From contig JAREIK010003115.1 of NCBI GenBank assembly GCA_029783825.1, positions 58,201 through 122,200 of the forward strand: a DNA stretch of 64,000 nucleotides, written 5' to 3'. The notes beneath the pieces are model-generated. The model made no database searches, had not been told where the DNA came from, and saw only the letters and a list, made by a program, of their open reading frames with translations. Each line of letters starts with the position of its first letter. The stretch's first letter is position 1. Shown piece after piece: positions 51,170-62,049 of this stretch. Origin of the DNA: Sapria himalayana. Its lineage: Eukaryota; Streptophyta; Magnoliopsida; Malpighiales; Rafflesiaceae. A program made the translations under genes and the position numbers.

Positions 51170-52960
51170 GAATGCTATTTGTCGCGTCAATGCTGCTAAT
51201 TGTGACCACATATAAGATATCTACTATTGCATTAAATTTTTAGTTTCTTTCATCTCATCATTCATTTCTTTAATTTCTTGCTTTTCTTCATTAAAAAAAG
51301 TAATCTGTTTATCCTTCTCTTCTTTCATGTCTTACATTTCTTCTTTCAAATGAGTAATCTCCTCATCATTCTCTTCTTTCATTTCCTGCATGTCTTCCTT
51401 CAAATGAGATATCTGCTCATCCTTCTTTTTCATTTCAGTCTCCATAACTTCAAAACATTCACTTGTTTCCATTACTTGTTGTTTGACCACTTCATCCACC
51501 ATAGTTGTGATAGATAAATTAGAAGCAAGACTACTACAATAAAAAGCCACTCACTTCGTGCTGATGCCACACACTCCACTGCTTCTTATGACCTCCCATG
51601 TTCTCCAAATAGATAGGATCATAATCAATTGGCTGAAGATCGATAGAACCCTCAACTTGTTGAGAAGTAGCTGTCACGCATTCCTCAATTAGTTCCTATG
51701 ATAAAATAAAAAAAATAATATTATAGATATACATAAAATAAATTTAATATTTTGCATTCAAAACAACTTTCAAAATTTACTTTAGTTCTATAAAATTTTA
51801 TTAATATAATAGATTCTTATAGTAATCATCGGAGATTTGTTGTCAACAAACTGACCATCTAATTTCTTCACATGCATCTTTTTGAAAATCTCATAAAAAT
51901 TGAGATAGCGACCAAATTTTTCAGCCTAGAGTATGTATTTATTAAGTCATAAAATAACAAATTATAAAAAATTTTAACAATATTAATAAAACCACGCATA
52001 GATTTTATTTATTTAGACTATTAGGAAAACCACTATATATATAAATGTTTAAAATTTTTAAATTGTACCAAATCTCGAGCATGCTCAATGCTTGACTTTG
52101 ACCCTCATGTGTGGCGAGACATTTCTATACCTAGTATGGCTACCTCAGTTCATCGATATATGTTGGAAATCTCTGATTTTGTCTTCACATCTGGCTCCTC
52201 CCAATACTTAAACCACTTGGGCCAATCATCCTTGGATATAAAATCCAGTCTTTGTTTATATTCTTCAATTTATGGACAAAATCAGAATACCATTCAGCAT
52301 ATTTGCTCTCCCACAATGACTTTATCTTTCCATTAAATTTGGGTAGCCATGTGCATAGATTCTATATATAGAAAAATCATAAAAGAATTTATATTAATAA
52401 CAAGGGCATAAGTATTTACTGCTAGAATAATAACTAACATAATAGTTAACTAATTAGATAATTAATTTTCAATGCTTTTGTTTCATTATTTTTACTTGAA
52501 AGCCATTAAAATTAGCACTAACAGAAACATCATAATTTTGTATTCAAGTAATATTTATTTATTTCTTACACCTCCAATCCACAATCTCAATTACTAACTT
52601 AGCACTGAATGTAGAGGAAGGCACAATATTTGATGATGCCGATGGTTTTGTAAATGGGGGAACTATTGGTGTAAAATATGATGTAGTAGATGGTAATGTA
52701 CAAAAAGTATGTGCAGGAAGGAAAATGGGTGGTGAGCTTATATCTGATAAATCTGATAGCAAAGGTGTCAATGATGGTGATGGTGATGAAAATGGAGATG
52801 GTGATGAAAATGGAGATGGTGATTGTGATGTTGAAATCTCGATATGGTGGGTATGAGATGGTACTAAATTTGCTACATTGTGTACAATACTAGATGAATT
52901 TGGTTCATTACTGCATCCACGTCAACTTCTACCACGACCATGTCCTTTAGGTGCTATTTG
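51170..52960 (-). pseudogene. TNP1-like protein of element d (Transposase_24 / Ptta-En/Spm family)
   Basis: Minus strand, in order: an RGRGRS-type N-terminus near 52930; a Ser/Pro/His-rich linker including IFLPAHTFCTLPSTTSY (52771-52559); KIKSLWESKYAEWYSDF near 52300; a core with DDWPKWFKYWEEPDVKTKSE near 52220 and GSKSSIEHARDL near 52090; AEKFGRYLNFYEIFKKMHVK then KLDGQFVDNKS near 51930-51850; IYLENMGGHKKQWSVWHQHE near 51610-51550; and a charged coiled coil rich in KKKDEQISHLKEDM and EEITHLKEEM heptads (51550-51240). Frames change between blocks, partly at introns and partly by frameshift. The parallel gene in element a has the same order. Its likely role, from the family, is subterminal-repeat binding. 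Confidence 0.85.
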
Positions 52961-53099
52961 TTGTACAAAAAATAAAAACATAGAACAAATAATAAAATAT
53001 GATGAACAACCATGCATTTTAGAATAAAAGACATCAATAGATTTCAACAAAATATAGAAAGTCTTTGATAGTTTAATATTATAATATAATTATAATAGT

Positions 53100-53670
53100 T
53101 TAATTATCGGCATCACTATCATCCTCCAATGAATCTTCTGACATTTTGTATGATTCTGATGGAAGTTTCAACTCATTTTCAGATATAAATTGATCATCTT
53201 CAATTTCTATTGAGCCACCTTTTAAGTCACATAAATTTTCTAGATCTTCATCTACATGCAGAGACTCAATATTATATATGTCATCTTCTTGGAATGCCAG
53301 TACAATAGCTAAGTTTGCACTGCTTTGTTGAGATGTTAGTACTTCAAAATTTGATCAAGCTTTAATTTTGCAAATCATCGACCAATCACTCTTATCATGC
53401 GATAAACTTAGATATGTACAATAGATATACTTTAGTGGCTTGAACTGCCATAATAAATGGCTCATATCGATTAAATCTGTGTTTATGGTTAACATACACT
53501 AGCTTATAATCCAAATGAATCTTTGCACCCACATTTCGTGCATGATAAAAATACTCATACTTTAATATAACAATCCTGTTATTTTGGAGTTCAAGATATT
53601 CCAACTCAATAACTTATGTGAGTTGACCATAATAATCAATCTCATCTACACAATAACTTTAGCCTTTATT
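53100..53670 (-). pseudogene. C-terminal remnant of TNP2-like transposase in element d
   Basis: Minus strand: VDEIDYYGQLT, stop, VIELEYLELQNNRIVILKYE, then GAKIHLDYKLVYVNHKHRF and YEPFIMAVQATKVYLLY (53604-53395), the DUF4216-type tail also seen in element a ('KLVNVN...', 'A.QA.QVYY'). An acidic tail follows with EDDQFISENELKL and SEDSLEDDSDADN (about 53210-53105). The Transposase_21 catalytic region should lie to the right of 53670 but is replaced by 540-bp repeats, so the gene is 5'-truncated. Confidence 0.8.
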
Positions 53671-53689
53671 GCATATAACACTATTTAAG

Positions 53690-54830
53690 TGGTTATACAT
53701 ATATAGTTATACACATATAGTTAAACACAATATTATATGTTGTTATACATGTAATTATAAATATAGTTTCACGTGATTATACATATAGTTACACATAGAG
53801 TTATACTTATATTTATACAAGTAGGAATATACATTTTTTTCATAATTTTATATATTTAAAAATATAGTTCTGTATTGGTATAGATATAGTAACATTTTTA
53901 TATACTAATATATAAAATGTATATTAAATATATGTTGTAAATTATATATTTAAATATAGTTATTTATAATGTTTTGATAGGTATGCATATAGTAAGATAC
54001 AATTATTTATAGTTATATGTTGTTATACATATAGTATATATAGTTATAAATAGTTATATATAGTTAAACAAATAGTTATATATAGATATATTCATACAAG
54101 TTGTTATAAGTAGTTATACATAAATGTATACAATGTTATAAACAACTATATAGATTTATATATATGTATACATATTTACAAATATAGTTATATTTAATTA
54201 TAAAGAGTTTTATATAGTTATACAAATATTTATATATAGGTATACACATATAGTTAAACATAATGTTATATGTTGTTATACATGTAATTATAAAAATGTT
54301 TACATGTGGTTATACATTTAGTTACACATATAGTTATACTTATATTTATACATATAGGTATATATATTTTTCATATTATTTTATATATTTATAAATATAG
54401 TTATGTAAAGGCATATATATAGTAAAATACATTTTTATATACTAATATATATAAATGTATATTAAATATATGTTGTAAATTATATATTTAAATATAATTA
54501 TGTACAAAGTTGTTATAGTTATACATATAGTAGATACAATTATTTATAGTTATATGTTATTATACATATATTATATATAGTTATAAATAGTTATATATAG
54601 TTAAACATATAGTTATATATAGATATATTCATACCAAGTTTTTATAAGTAGTCATACATAAATGTATACGAAGTTATAAACAAATATATAGATTTACATA
54701 TATGTATACATATATGTATACATATTTACAAATATAGTTATATTTAATTATATAGAGTTTTATATAGTTATACAAATATTTATATATAGTTATACACATA
54801 TAGTTAAACATAATGTTCTATGTTTTTTTT
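53690..54830 (+). repeat. About 540-bp AT-rich tandem repeats (ATAGTTATACATA family)
   Basis: TTATACACATATAGTTAAACA-type landmarks recur at 53707, 54240 and 54790 (spacings 533 and 550). Each unit carries the same order of sub-blocks (AATTATAAATATAGTTTCACG, TTAAATATATGTTGTAAATTATATAT, ATACATAAATGTATAC.AAGTTATAAACAA). Two full units and a partial third end at a T-run at 54831. One copy lies at 32510-32990 and inverted copies at 62050-64000. Confidence 0.88.
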
Positions 54831-54839
54831 GGATCAATG

Positions 54840-55620
54840 CTTCTTAACCTCAAATTACTTTCAAACACTATTATGCTAGTCTAGAATACAAATCCCATGT
54901 GTACATGTACATACATGAGAGGGCATGTACACTTCCAACAAGAAATAAATAGCTATCAGCAATATCTAAAGCCATCTATCTTATCAACAAGAAACAACAA
55001 ATAAATTAATAGGTCCCATACACATTACTCACACTATTATCATTGAATGAAAATAATAATAGGCTAAAACAGGATGGCAGTCATCCAGCAATTTTATTTG
55101 TATTCAGTTCTATTCTAAAAACATGATTATTTCAAGGTTACCCATCTAGAGTCATGCCATCATGGCCCTCCAACCAGGAGGATAACCTGAATCTTGGCAT
55201 CAAATAGGTCAAGCCAAGGTTGTAAATGTATGTTAGTTCTTAAATGGATATTAACTAGGTTTAGCAGAATCATGCATCACCCTGAAATTAACATGCAAAG
55301 GAAATGCATGAGAAACTAGTCAAGGATCCCATTACTGATGGCCAAGTAAAGATGGAAGGGCCATACAATCACTGAGAACAATCGAAATACTTGCAACAAG
55401 TGAGGTTGGAATGTGAGTTGATGGCGGCCTAGTAGGCTTTAAAGTAGATGGACTGAGAAGTACATTGTCATGTGGGCACCAATCGGGCATGTCATTATCA
55501 TCGTCAAAGAGCTTCTTCTATGGCATTCTATTCAAGAGAACTTGTTTTTCTTTCAAACTTAGCAGTGCATGAACCTTACATTTGTTAACTTGTTTGTGCA
55601 TTGGAATCACTTGAGCAGAG
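54840..55620 (-). pseudogene. Unidentified host-gene fragment with exon-like blocks
   Basis: Base composition is close to normal plant genic DNA. On the minus strand about 55575-55335 reads LLSLKEKQVLLNRMP, a stop, KKLFDDDNDMPDWCPHDNVL, LSPSTLKPTRPPSTHIPT and SLVASISIVLSDCMALPSLL. Near 55195-55165, after a GATTCAG acceptor, it reads GYPPGWRAMMA. The peptides look like once-coding plant sequence, but I cannot assign a family. It abuts the CACTA end at 55625, so it is either captured DNA or the local target. Confidence 0.45.
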
Positions 55621-55624
55621 ACAA

Positions 55625-57700
55625 CAATACAAGAAAATATCAATTTAGCTAAAAAATTTTAGCTAGGATCAAACACTAGCTAAATTGTAAGAGATTAGCT
55701 AGGGAATAACAAGCGATTTATGTTTTTTTATTAAAAATAGCACCGGATTAGAGACAGATTAGCGAGATAAAATTTTTTGAAAATTTCACTCAAAAAAAGT
55801 GGGGATTTTAGTGATGGATTAGCCACGGAAAATTTTCGTAAATTCTGCTCAAAAAAAGATGGGATTTTAGCGACGAATATTGCGACGGAATATACCTCAC
55901 TAATAAAAGAATGAAATTAGTGACGAAATTAGCGACAGATTTTCCCTACCTAATTTTTAGCAACGGAATTAACGACGAATTTTCCATTACTAATAAAATC
56001 CATGATTTAGGGATGTATTTTCCCTTGCTAATAAAATCTATGATTTAGCAACGGATTTAGCGACGTATTTTCTCTTGCTATTACAATCCATGATTTAACA
56101 ACGGATTTAGCGACAGATTTTCTCTTGCTAATAAAATCCATGATTTAGCCATGGATTTAGCGATGGATTTTTCCTTGATAATAAAATCCATAATTTAGAG
56201 ACAAATTTAGCAATGGATTTTCTTTTGCTAATAAAATCCATGATTTAGCGATGGATTTTCCCTTGCAAATAAAATCTATGATTTAGCGACGGATTTATCG
56301 ATGAATTTTTCCTTGCTAATAAAATCTATGATTTGGCGATGGATTTAGCGATGGATTTTCCCTTGCTAATATAATCCATGATGTAGTGACAAATTTTTCC
56401 TTGTTAATAAAATTCATGATTTAACGATGGATTTAGAGACGGACTATCCCTACGTCATAAAATCTATATTTTAGCTACTGATTTAGCGAGCGAATATCCC
56501 TAACTAAAAAATCCATAATTTAGAGATAGATTTAGTGATGGAATTTCAGTAGAAAATAAAATCCTTAATTTTGCGATGGATTTAGGGATGGAATTTCCCT
56601 AGATTTTTAAATTCATAATTTAGATACGAATTTAGCGACGGTATTTCCCTAGCCATTAATTAATTATATACTTTTTTTTATTTATTATTTGTATTAAAAT
56701 TTTATATAATTTTGTTTATTAAATTTATGTTATTAGTCTATAAATGAGCAATCCTTGAAACACACATTCTCCTCGCAAAATAACAAGAAATTAATATTAT
56801 AATTAATTAATTTAAAATATATAAAAATACAAAAAAAGAATTTTATTAATAAGGAATAAAATAACTATTTTTATGATATATTAATTTTTTAAAAAATTAT
56901 ACAAACAATTTTTCTAAAATTTTTATTTAAGAAATTAAAGAATTTAAATAAAAGTAACATTAAATAATTAATTCATTAAGTATAATAATTTTTTCGATAA
57001 TTTAAAAATGAAATTAACATACATTAAAATTTATACTAATTTAAATGTAAATTAATTCAATGTATGATAAAGTAAAAAATATTTTCAAAAATATCTGAAT
57101 TGATGAATAAACTAGTAAATATTAATATTATTATAAGTATTAAAAAAAATTTATGATTATAGATAACTTTAAAAAAAAATAATACAAATCTTGAAAATCT
57201 TGAAATATAATAAAAATATATTTTTTTCAATAAAGTAAAAAGAAAATAAAATAATAATTATAAATAAATATATAGATGTTTAATCCTACTAAAATTTATA
57301 AAAACTAAACAATTGAGTAATATTTTACAATTAGCTTTAAACATTAATTTTTTATTTCATATTATCTTTGTAAAAATAAATATGAATTCTTAAAAATTTA
57401 TAACCATAAAATATAAATTTTTATAGATTTTTTAACATTAAGAGCATTTTATAACTTTTAGGTGAGTGGCTAGAAGACAAATCATCTTTTCATTCATGTC
57501 TTATTAAATGAAGTTTGTTAATTTCGTACCTATTTGATATCTTTTTAATGCAAAATATATATTTTTTATTGTTTATATATTTATTATTTAATTAATATTA
57601 TAAAAAAAATTATATGGTATTTTTTTTTCATTTGTACCTTGCTACATGCACATTAATTTTGTTGAAAAAATTTTGATAGTAAATAAAATTAATGAGTATT
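55625..57700 (+). mobile_element. 5' end of CACTA element c (inverted relative to b)
   Basis: Begins CAATACAAGAAAATATCAAT then TTAGC, one base off the canonical CACTACAAGAAAAT. A terminal hairpin TTTTAGCTAGGATC..ACTAGCTAAATTG follows. The whole 2 kb is a diverged reverse complement of 41900-44257. By comparison with element a this is a 5' end, so transcription would run rightwards. The right end is not visible, so the element either extends past 57700 with the captured sequence downstream or is truncated. Confidence 0.82.
55900..56650. repeat. Subterminal tandem repeats of element c
   Basis: About 12 imperfect units of 55-60 bp: AAAATCCATGATTTAGCGACGGATTTAGCGA(C/T)G and TTTTCCCTTGCTAAT. This is the reverse-complement counterpart of 43395-44160. 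Confidence 0.88.
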
Positions 57701-57764
57701 TTTTTATTTTATATATATATTGTTTATTTAATGTTTTAATAATTAAAAATATAAATATTATCCT

Positions 57765-57900
57765 AAAATATACATTCTCTCTCTCGACTCGACGCATCTC
57801 TAACAGAGTCGAATTCCTCCTCATTCCGCCATTATCTCTCGATGCCGATTTAACAAAGATTCATTCGAGGTTTAAATTTTAATTTGTTATTAATCTGAGG
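57765..57900 (+). promoter_or_regulatory. Promoter-like stretch inside element c
   Basis: Right after the conserved 5' end comes an AAATATACA TATA-like sequence, then a pyrimidine-rich CTCTCTCTCGACTCGACGC patch and a short segment of balanced composition. TATA plus Y-patch is a common plant core promoter arrangement. There is no ATG-led gene directly after it. In this position in other CACTA elements the transposase promoter drives the captured sequence. Functional status is unknown. Confidence 0.35.
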
Positions 57901-58221
57901 TACATTCATCGATTATCATTGGATTGCTTAATCGAAGAGTAAGCATTTTTATTCTTTTTTTTTGTTTTCCGAATTTCTTCTTTAATCAACAAACGGTATG
58001 CTTGGATAATGTATAAAAACTTATACGTATAAATGCTTAATGCATTTGTGATATAATGCATTGTCATTGTGTGGATTATGATGCTTGGATTCTGTTTTTA
58101 TTCTGATGCGTTCATCGATTATGTCTTGTCATTTTCGAATTTCTTCTTTAATGACCATACACATCATGATATAATGCTTGGATACTATTTTTGTTTCCAA
58201 ATTCCTCTTCATTCCTCCTCA

Positions 58222-58440
58222 ATATATAAATAGTATATATACTTAGGTTTTCCATATTTATATCTACAAAAATAATAGAAATCAATATTCAAATATATTT
58301 TATACATAACTAGTATACATACTTAGGTATGCCGACTTGATATCTACAAAAATAGAATACATCAATATGCATGTGTATTTTATACATGACTAGTATGCAT
58401 ACTTAGGTATGCCGACTTGATATCTACAAAAAATATTCAA
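58222..58440 (+). repeat. 80-bp tandem repeat, about 2.7 copies
   Basis: The landmark TAGTATNNATACTTAGGT occurs at 58231, 58311 and 58391, exactly 80 bases apart. The last two copies share GGTATGCCGACTTGATATCT. Confidence 0.9.
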
Positions 58441-58484
58441 AAATGAGTAATGATTGAATTCAAAATTTAAATAAAATTAAATAT

Positions 58485-59365
58485 AATATAATATAATAAA
58501 TAAAATAAATAAAATAAATAAAATAAGTAACATAAGTAACATAAGTAACATAAGTAACATAAGTAACATAAGTAAAATAAGTAAAATAAGTAAAATAAGT
58601 AAAATAAGTAAAATAAGTAAAATAAGTAAAATAAGTAAAATAAGTAAAATAAGTAAAATAAGTAAAATAAGTAAAATAAATAAAATAAATAAAATAAATA
58701 AAATAAATAAAATAAATAAAATAAATTAAATAAATTAAATAAATTAAATAAATGACATAAATGACATAAATGACATAAATGACATAAATGAAATAAATGA
58801 AATAAATGAAATAAATGAAATAAATGAAATAAATGAAATAAATGAAATAAATGAAATAAATGAAATAAATGAAATAAATGAAATAAATAAAATAAATAAA
58901 ATAAATAAAATAAATAAAATAAATAAAATAAATAAAATAAATAAAATAAATAAAATAAATAAAATAAATAAAATAAAAAAATAAATAAAATAAATAAATA
59001 AATAAATAAAATAAATAAAATAAATAAAATAAATGGCATAAATGACATAAATGACATAAATGAAATAAATGAAATAAATGAAATAAATAAAATAAATAAA
59101 ATAAATGAAATAAATGAAATAAATGACATAAATAAAATAAATAAAATAAATAAAATAAATAAAATAAATAAAATAAATAAAATAAATAAAATAAATAAAA
59201 TAAATAAATATAATAATATAAATAAAATAAATAAAATAAATAAAATAAATAAAATAAATAAAATAAATAAAATAAATAAAATAAATAAAATAAATAAAAT
59301 AAATAAAATAAATAAAATAAATAAAATAAATAAAATAAATAAAATAAATAAAATAAATAAAATAA
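58485..59365. repeat. 9-bp minisatellite AAAATAAAT, about 97 units, with variant blocks
   Basis: The basic unit is AAAATAAAT (period 9). Variant units are clustered: ACATAAGTA and AAAATAAGT at about 58525-58675, GACATAAAT at 58750-58790, GAAATAAAT at 58790-58885, pure unit at 58885-59030, a second GACATAAAT/GAAATAAAT block at 59035-59130, then pure unit to 59365. The three-residue repeats read from it (LFY, HLF, CYL) are artefacts of the 9-base period. Confidence 0.95.
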
Positions 59366-59399
59366 TTGTTTAGCAAGTCAAATTAAATTAAATTGATTA

Positions 59400-59760
59400 T
59401 ACTCGATTGAATCAGTTTGAACTATTCTACCAACTTCTAGAAAACTTACTAATATTCACACATGTAATTGAAAATAATTCACAAGAGTTTATCAATTCAC
59501 TCTGAAATGTTATCATGATATGTGTTGTTGTGTGCTAGGAACCCCAAATCACTTTTATTTATAGGCAAGATTCCAAGTTTTTTAATTTTTTATGCAACAT
59601 TTAGTAAGCCAACACATAGCTTTCACATGTCAAGTCAATCCTTGGAAGGTATATACATCATCATATAATAAGCACACTTTCAAGCACATGGCATTAATGC
59701 ACGAGAACACATAGTAAGCAATTAATCAATACTTATCACTCATGTAAGCCAAGACATGAA
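59400..59760 (-). promoter_or_regulatory. LTR- or promoter-like stretch on the minus strand
   Basis: Minus strand: CTTGCCTATAAATAAAAGTG, then GGGGTTCCTAGCACACAACAACAC about 15 bases on, resembling the TATA box and R region of plant LTR retrotransposons. Repeated CATG-centred short motifs lie upstream (59620-59820). No LTR boundaries, primer-binding site or internal retroelement genes were found, so a solo or truncated LTR is only one possibility. Confidence 0.3.
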
Positions 59761-59819
59761 AATCATACATACTAACACATGATATTCATGTAAGTAAGCA
59801 TGTGATAAGCTTGTAAGTC

Positions 59820-60800
59820 AACATATGATATAAAAATAATTATTCTTATTAATTTTTTCATAGACTTTATTGTAATTTTACTACATGATTCATTTATATT
59901 TTTATAGTTGCACTTATCTTTAACAAAGATTATCATGTTTTGTGTGTGTGTGTGTAAAGATTTATATTTATCACATATCTAACATTTTGTAAATTTAATT
60001 TATCTCAAAATTATCCCAAACATAATAACTTCATATTTATGTTTCTTGAAATAAAACAATTATATTTCTAATAATTTCAATATTCCTTCAAAAGATGTCT
60101 CTTAGTGTGTGATTCCTTGTGATCTCTTTTGTGTTAGTGATGAGTGGATATGTTGAATCAAGTTTAGTAATATTAAAATAATGATTGCATATTAATATAA
60201 TAAGATCAACATATAGCAAGGTGTCATGGACACTCAACCTAAGATAGTATAAAATATAGGAATCAATCTTTTTTGTACATAATTATTATAAAAAATAATA
60301 TTTTTAAAAACAAATTGCATGGTAATAAAAATTCGAACCAACAACATGGAGGACTGATTGGCAAAAGATGATAAATACTCTAACACTAAAAATATGAGTC
60401 CAATCCTGGTAGATGTTGGATATGTTTTCCATGGTGCTACAATTTATCATGTTGTTCAGATGTTGGGACGAGAGTTTTACCTATTCTAATCAAGAAGCCT
60501 CATAACTTATATACGAGCCAAATAATAATTTTGGGTTGAGTTTGGAAGAAGGGTAGGTAGATAAAAAAAGTATAATATTTTATTTTATAACATTTTTGAT
60601 TTAGATAGAGGATATAAAACTATTAAAAATATTTAGAAATTTTTAATGTTTATAATCTCCACAATATCATGCATGCAATACAATAGACTTTTTTTCTACC
60701 AAATAATGTTTTATCAGCTTCGATTTATGATTTTAGCCACAACAATGTAGTTTATTATTACTCTAACAATTCAACTTCTACCAAATTTATATTAACTATA
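59820..60800. other. No gene recognised
   Basis: AT-rich sequence, possibly intron or noncoding DNA upstream of the prolyl-oligopeptidase exon. No exon of that gene could be matched here. Confidence 0.45.
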
Positions 60801-60804
60801 ATTT

Positions 60805-60953
60805 ATACCATTAACAAATGTTGATTATGAAGAGTTTGGGTATCTTTGTAACGTTGATGAATTTCATGCCATACAAGATTATTCTCCTTATGACAACATT
60901 CGTTAGGACACCATTTATCCTGTCGTGTTAATAACATCATCTTTTAACACAAG
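60805..60953 (+). pseudogene. Captured exon of a plant prolyl-oligopeptidase (protease II-like, S9A) gene
   Basis: The + strand reads IPLTNVDYEEFGYLCNVDEF, HAIQDYSPYDNIR, a stop (TAG, 60904-60906) where Gln or Lys is expected, then DTIYPVVLITSSFNTR, ending at an AG|GTAATT donor (exon end 60953). This matches the conserved 'DYEEFGYPG(N/D)...FHAI..YSPYDNI..D..YPA.L(V/I)TSSFNTR' block in the catalytic domain of plant protease-II-like serine peptidases, between the active-site Ser and Asp regions. Neither catalytic Ser nor His is included. The in-frame stop shows decay. It is sense relative to the 5' end of element c at 55625. Confidence 0.82.
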
Positions 60954-60959
60954 GTAATT

Positions 60960-61745
60960 ATTCTGTGCTCCAATATGTTTATTTTAAACAATTTAAAAAA
61001 CTAATAAATCTGAGGAGTAATTATTAGTTGAACGTTGTAGCTATTAGTTGAGTACCATAACTCTTAGTTGTAACCTACAAGCTTGAATCTATGTTTCATG
61101 TTTCACAAAAATTGTGGCAGATGTATCTTGTACTAAATAGTAATAAAGAATATAAGAAAATATGAGAAGTATTATAGAAATGTATGTATCATTAATGAAA
61201 CATTAATTTATAGTACTAGCGAATATATGTGAGTACTCTTTTATGTGATTACTCTTTTATAGTTTAATATGATATAAACATATTTACTAATTAATTTTTT
61301 GTCCATAACATATATTATTAAATATTATTTCATATCTTAATAAAATAAATATAAATTATTATAATTTCAATAACATCAATACAATTATAATATAAAAAAG
61401 TAACATATCATTAAAATACAGCAAAATGAATTATAAAGAACATTAATAAGTTGTAAATAAAAATAAAAAATTCAAAACTATTGAGAATTATATTGTATTT
61501 TTATATTTTTTTATCTTGAGAAATTGGGATGAGATGATTCATATAGATTAAGAGTATTTATAGTTTTTTTTTGTATCTATAACTGAATTTTTAATTTATT
61601 TAATAAATGATAATGTCATTTTATAATTTGTATTCATAATATTATATTATTGTGAGTTTTTATTTATTTTATTTAGTTGTTTTATTTTTTATGGGAATAC
61701 TCGATATGTAAAGTTTCATCAATCATTTTTATTCATTATGTAACG
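60960..61745. other. No gene recognised
   Basis: AT-rich sequence after the exon's donor site. The next expected exon of the peptidase gene (W.AAKWVA block) was not found. Confidence 0.5.
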
Positions 61746-61839
61746 GAATGAGTTTTAGTTATATATTCTTATTATTGAGTATTATTTTTTTATATCATCT
61801 TTTTTTTTCATTTTCATGTAGTAATTTCATTTTTTTTCG

Positions 61840-61841
<2 letters not shown>

Positions 61842-61885
<44 letters not shown>

Positions 61886-61966
61886 ACATTCAGATATATG
61901 AAAGAAATTTATGATGCTTTAGCAGAACATCTCTTCATTATAGAAGCAGTAGTAAATGGCCATTGA
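61842..61966 (+). pseudogene. (TA)n tract followed by an unidentified open segment
   Basis: A (TA)n of about 40 bases (to 61882) precedes TGGACATTCAG, then an open stretch MKEIYDALAEHLFIIEAVVNGH ending in a stop at 61966. The peptide is not low-complexity and may be an exon remnant, but it is short and unrecognised. A (CT)n tract follows at about 62012-62030. Confidence 0.25.
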
Positions 61967-62049
61967 ATGTAATTTCATGTTCATGTGGAAAATTATAGAA
62001 ATATAGTATTTCTTCTCTCTCTCTCTCTCTAAACATCATTGCTGGCCAT

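Larger units (their letters stand above)
46617..53670 (-). mobile_element. CACTA element d, 3' part, 5'-truncated
   Basis: The left (3') end starts CACTGCAATAAAAATCCC then AAATAGC, fitting the terminus shared by elements a to c. It is followed to about 46960 by subterminal TTAGCGACGAAAA and CCCTAGCTAA motifs. Inside are a TNP1-like gene and only the last part of a TNP2-like gene, both on the minus strand. The TNP2 sequence stops at about 53670, where the 540-bp repeat family begins. No right-hand terminus with the reverse-complement motif is visible in the window. Confidence 0.75.

Noticed and set aside
58467..59376. Two 210-220-codon open frames of LFY/FIY/HLF repeats on the minus strand
   Set aside because: They are the direct reading of a 9-base minisatellite in two frames and carry no other coding signal.
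59400..59760. A complete LTR retrotransposon
   Set aside because: Only a TATA-like and R-like stretch is visible. There is no LTR pair, primer-binding site, gag or pol.
60330..60350. A T-loop-like TTCGAACC/GGTTCGAA segment as part of a tRNA gene
   Set aside because: No acceptor, D or anticodon stems can be paired around it.
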